Positions 5,980-8,413 of a DNA stretch of 8,413 nt are shown here, in pieces (within the stretch, counting starts at the first letter, position 1; each line of letters starts with the position of its first letter). A model generated the notes under the pieces. That model did not search any database, was not told where the DNA came from, and worked only from the letters and a program-made list of their open reading frames with translations. The stretch comes from GCA-2732805 sp964516605 (lineage in GTDB: Bacteria; Pseudomonadota; Gammaproteobacteria; Coxiellales; Coxiellaceae): NCBI GenBank assembly GCA_964516605.1, contig CAZFAA010000076.1, positions 1 to 8,413 on the forward strand, given 5' to 3'. A program made the translations under genes and the position numbers.

Positions 5980-7215
5980 GTGACAAAACGGCGTGTGGTG
6001 GTAACGGGGCTTGGCTTGGTAACACCTCTTGGTAATGATGTGGATACAACGTGGGTGAGCATTTTAGCTGGCAAAAGTGGTGCTGCTACAGTTGATTTTG
6101 ATACAACCGATTTAACGACGACTTTTGCTTGCCGTGTTAAAAATTTTGATCCCACACTCGCGATGTCTTCTAAAGAAGAAAAACGCATGGATGTATTTAT
6201 TCATTACGCTATGGAAGCTGTGCGCCAAGCTTTGCTTGATTCAGGCCTTGAGATTACCGATGAATTATCCAAACGCGTTGGTACATCGATTGGTTCAGGT
6301 ATTGGTGGCTTGCCGTGGATTGAAAAAGCGCATGCGGCATTAGAGCGTTCTGCACGCAAAGTATCGCCATTTTTTATTCCCGGCGGCATTATTAACATGG
6401 CGGCGGGTTATGCAGCTATGCAGCATAAATTACGTGGCCCTAATTTGGCGATTGTCACAGCCTGTACCACCGGCACGCACAGTATTGGCATGGCGGCGCG
6501 TCTTATTACACACGGTGATGCGGATGTTATGGTAGCAGGTGGCACTGAAATGTCGACAGACCGTTTGGGTTTGGCTGGATTTAGTGCGGCACGGGCTTTG
6601 TCTACACGTAATGACGCACCTGAAAAAGCATCACGCCCTTGGGATGTGGATCGCGATGGTTTTGTGTTGGGTGAGGGTGCTGGGGTGATGATATTAGAAG
6701 AATATGAATTTGCTAAAAAGCGCAATGCACACATTTATGCAGAACTAGTTGGTTTTGGTTTAAGTGATGATGCATACCATATGACGGCACCGTGTCCAGA
6801 TGGCAGTGGGTTCATCCTAACCATGGAGAATGCATTGCGTGATGCCAATATACCACCAGAGAAAATTGATTATATTAATGCACACGGCACGTCCACACCC
6901 GTTGGCGATCCAATAGAAATACTCGCCATAAAAAAAGCCTTTGGTGAGCATGCTTATAAAATGGCAGTGAGCTCGACAAAATCGATGACAGGGCACCTGT
7001 TGGGTGCAACCGGTGCGGTGGAAGCGATTTTTTCGGTATTAGCTATTCGCGATCAGGTAGTGCCGCCTACCATTAACTTAGATTGTCCGGATGTGGGTTG
7101 TGATTTGAATCTTGTGCCCCACATACCGCAACCCATGCAGCTTGACTATGTGTTGTCTAATTCATTTGGTTTTGGTGGTACCAATGGCAGTCTGATTTTT
7201 AAAAAGATTGATTAA
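5980..7215 (+). CDS. fabF: 3-oxoacyl-[acyl-carrier-protein] synthase II FabF
   Basis: FabF condenses acyl-ACP with malonyl-ACP to extend the chain by two carbons. The 411-residue length is close to the family's usual ~413. The thiolase-fold triad is complete: Cys162 in TACTTGTHS, His302 in [11 protein letters not shown] and His339 in [10 protein letters not shown] (with Lys334); FGFGGTN lies at 396-402 and the DDAYHMTAP loop at 263-271. The start is GTG at 5980, supported by GGGAG (5968-5972) 7 bases upstream and by the conserved [17 protein letters not shown] opening. It lies behind the acpP terminator, so it may use its own promoter; TACAAT (5946-5951) is a good -10 match but lacks a clear -35. 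mltG follows after 12 bases. Confidence 0.97.
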   Translation: MTKRRVVVTGLGLVTPLGNDVDTTWVSILAGKSGAATVDFDTTDLTTTFACRVKNFDPTLAMSSKEEKRMDVFIHYAMEAVRQALLDSGLEITDELSKRVGTSIGSGIGGLPWIEKAHAALERSARKVSPFFIPGGIINMAAGYAAMQHKLRGPNLAIVTACTTGTHSIGMAARLITHGDADVMVAGGTEMSTDRLGLAGFSAARALSTRNDAPEKASRPWDVDRDGFVLGEGAGVMILEEYEFAKKRNAHIYAELVGFGLSDDAYHMTAPCPDGSGFILTMENALRDANIPPEKIDYINAHGTSTPVGDPIEILAIKKAFGEHAYKMAVSSTKSMTGHLLGATGAVEAIFSVLAIRDQVVPPTINLDCPDVGCDLNLVPHIPQPMQLDYVLSNSFGFGGTNGSLIFKKID

Positions 7216-7227
7216 TGAGTAGTTGTC

Positions 7228-8355
7228 GTGTCGTTTAAAAAAACGCTTATAGTATTGTTAGCCGCCACATTTCTGTTGTGTGCGGTTTATGTTGCCTATT
7301 GGGTGGATCAATTTAGCCGCCGGCCTTTTCAGGTGGCGCAATCCATTAAAATTTACCCTAATACACACATCCAGCAATTAGCCAATGAATTACAGCAAAG
7401 GGGACTTTGGAAACACCCCTATGTGTTTGTGTTATTAGCGCAATGGCATGGATTGTCGGGTACTTTGCACTATGGTGAATACGCCATTGAGCCGGGTATG
7501 ACAGCACGTGAATTGTTGCAACACATCCGTACGGCGCGTGGTTTAGTCAAACACCCCTTTCGCATTCATGATGGTTGGACGGCCGTTGATTTGATCAGTG
7601 CATTACATGAAGATTCGAATATCCGCTTTAACTCAATTGCAATGGATCGCATCGCACTGGAAGGATTACTGTATCCGGATACCTACAATTTTGCATGGGG
7701 TGTAGACAGTAATAGTGTGATCGCTTTAGCGCGCCAAAAAATGCAGACGGTATTAGATCAAGCATGGGCGTCACGTGATCAAACCATTCCACTGACAACG
7801 CCGTATGAAGCGTTGATTGTAGCCTCATTGATTCAGACAGAGGCTGGTGTGCCAGAGGAGCAACCAAAAATAGCGGCGGTGATTTACAATCGGTTAAAGC
7901 GTTCGATGCGCCTGCAAATCGATCCAACGGTAATGTTTGGTTTGGGCTTGCCATATGGCAGTGAATTAACTAAAAATGATTTGGAACAGAAAACTGCATA
8001 TAATACCTACTTGGTTTCAGGATTGCCTCCTACACCGATTGCGTTTCCAACCCGCACGGCTATTGATGCGGCGTTGCATCCTGCGGTACTGGCTGCATTG
8101 TATTATGTCGCCAAAGGAGATGGTACACATGTGTTTTCGAATACGTATGCGCAGCATCAACAAGCGGTCCTGCGCTACCGTGCTTTTTTAAGCGAGCAAA
8201 AATTGCAAAAGCAAAAATTGCAACAGCAGCAAAAAGCCTTGAATACGCTGTTGCAACTGTTCCCACTGGATGCGCGCGCGCCCCTTTCTGCAAATTCAGA
8301 TCAGCTGAAGGCAGAGGAGCCGCGGCTGTTGTTGCTTAAAAAAGGGATGGTGTAG
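7228..8355 (+). CDS. mltG: Endolytic peptidoglycan transglycosylase MltG (YceG family)
   Basis: MltG is an inner-membrane lytic transglycosylase that cuts nascent glycan strands and so limits their length. The 375-residue protein has one N-terminal membrane segment (about 6-26) with the rest periplasmic. A LysM-like region (about 40-105) is followed by the YceG domain: LEGLLYPDTY at 144-153, ASLIQTEAG with probable catalytic Glu205, YNRLKRSMRLQIDPTV at 220-235, YNTYLVSGLPPTPI at 258-271 and KGDGTHVFSNTYAQHQ at 296-311. The last ~55 residues extend past the usual end as a Gln/Lys-rich, probably coiled tail. The start is GTG at 7228; no other in-frame start lies before the upstream stop, and the ribosome site is weak, so coupling to fabF (12-base gap) is likely. 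pabC, between fabF and mltG in E. coli, is missing here. Confidence 0.93.
   Translation: MSFKKTLIVLLAATFLLCAVYVAYWVDQFSRRPFQVAQSIKIYPNTHIQQLANELQQRGLWKHPYVFVLLAQWHGLSGTLHYGEYAIEPGMTARELLQHIRTARGLVKHPFRIHDGWTAVDLISALHEDSNIRFNSIAMDRIALEGLLYPDTYNFAWGVDSNSVIALARQKMQTVLDQAWASRDQTIPLTTPYEALIVASLIQTEAGVPEEQPKIAAVIYNRLKRSMRLQIDPTVMFGLGLPYGSELTKNDLEQKTAYNTYLVSGLPPTPIAFPTRTAIDAALHPAVLAALYYVAKGDGTHVFSNTYAQHQQAVLRYRAFLSEQKLQKQKLQQQQKALNTLLQLFPLDARAPLSANSDQLKAEEPRLLLLKKGMV
8196..8223 (+). repeat. 15-base-period short tandem repeat in the mltG tail
   Basis: GCAAAAATTGCAA occurs at 8196-8208 and again at 8211-8223. It encodes the EQKLQ-KQKLQ repeat in the C-terminal extension of MltG. Confidence 0.7.
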
Positions 8356-8357
8356 GC

Positions 8358-8413
8358 ATGTCAGCAAAATTGATCACGCTTGAAGGTCTGGAGGGGGTTG
8401 GTAAAAGCAGGGT
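8358..8413 (+). CDS. tmk: Thymidylate kinase, N-terminal fragment (cut by window end)
   Basis: Only 18 codons are visible. They read MSAKLITLEGLEGVGKSR, a hydrophobic strand followed by a Walker A loop (GLEGVGKS at 10-17) of the form found in thymidylate kinase, which phosphorylates dTMP to dTDP. Position supports the call, since tmk directly follows mltG in many gammaproteobacteria. The ATG lies 2 bases after the mltG stop, so translation is probably coupled. Confidence 0.85.
   Translation, partial: MSAKLITLEGLEGVGKSR

Overview
The window looks like the chromosome of a gammaproteobacterium. The order fabG-acpP-fabF-mltG-tmk is the classic gammaproteobacterial fatty-acid-synthesis neighbourhood, and FabG, ACP, FabF and MltG carry all expected family residues. 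The moderately AT-rich DNA, a RimK-like ligase paired with a C39-like peptidase, and a very large repeat-rich, membrane-segment-containing protein suggest an intracellular lineage of the Legionella/Coxiella (Legionellales) type. This placement is inference from general character; no taxon-specific marker is present.

Layout: (1) 1-1480, minus strand: a two-gene translationally coupled unit, a C39-fold cysteine peptidase followed by a RimK-type ATP-grasp ligase whose ATP-grasp part lies outside the window. (2) 1481-1765: a divergent intergenic region with inverted repeats and AT-rich DNA, which must hold the promoters of both flanking genes. (3) 1766-4639, plus strand: a 957-residue protein of unknown function with an N-terminal coiled coil, two hydrophobic blocks, a duplicated helical module, Pro/Ala/Thr-rich linkers, TolA-like Ala/Lys/Glu/Asp tandem repeats and a polar C-terminal tail. 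(4) 4673-4703: an intrinsic-terminator-like hairpin. (5) 4730-8413, plus strand: fabG, acpP, terminator, fabF, mltG and the first 18 codons of tmk.

The fab genes supply the elongation cycle of type II fatty acid synthesis (ketoreductase, acyl carrier, condensing enzyme). mltG trims nascent peptidoglycan and tmk makes dTDP. In many gammaproteobacteria fabD sits directly upstream of fabG; here that place is taken by the large unknown gene, with no trace of fabD. pabC, found between fabF and mltG in E. coli, is also absent. The most unusual element is the large repeat protein: its second half differs in codon choice from the first half and from the neighbours, and it is built from internal duplications and in-frame tandem repeats, as expected of a fast-evolving secreted or surface/host-interaction protein.
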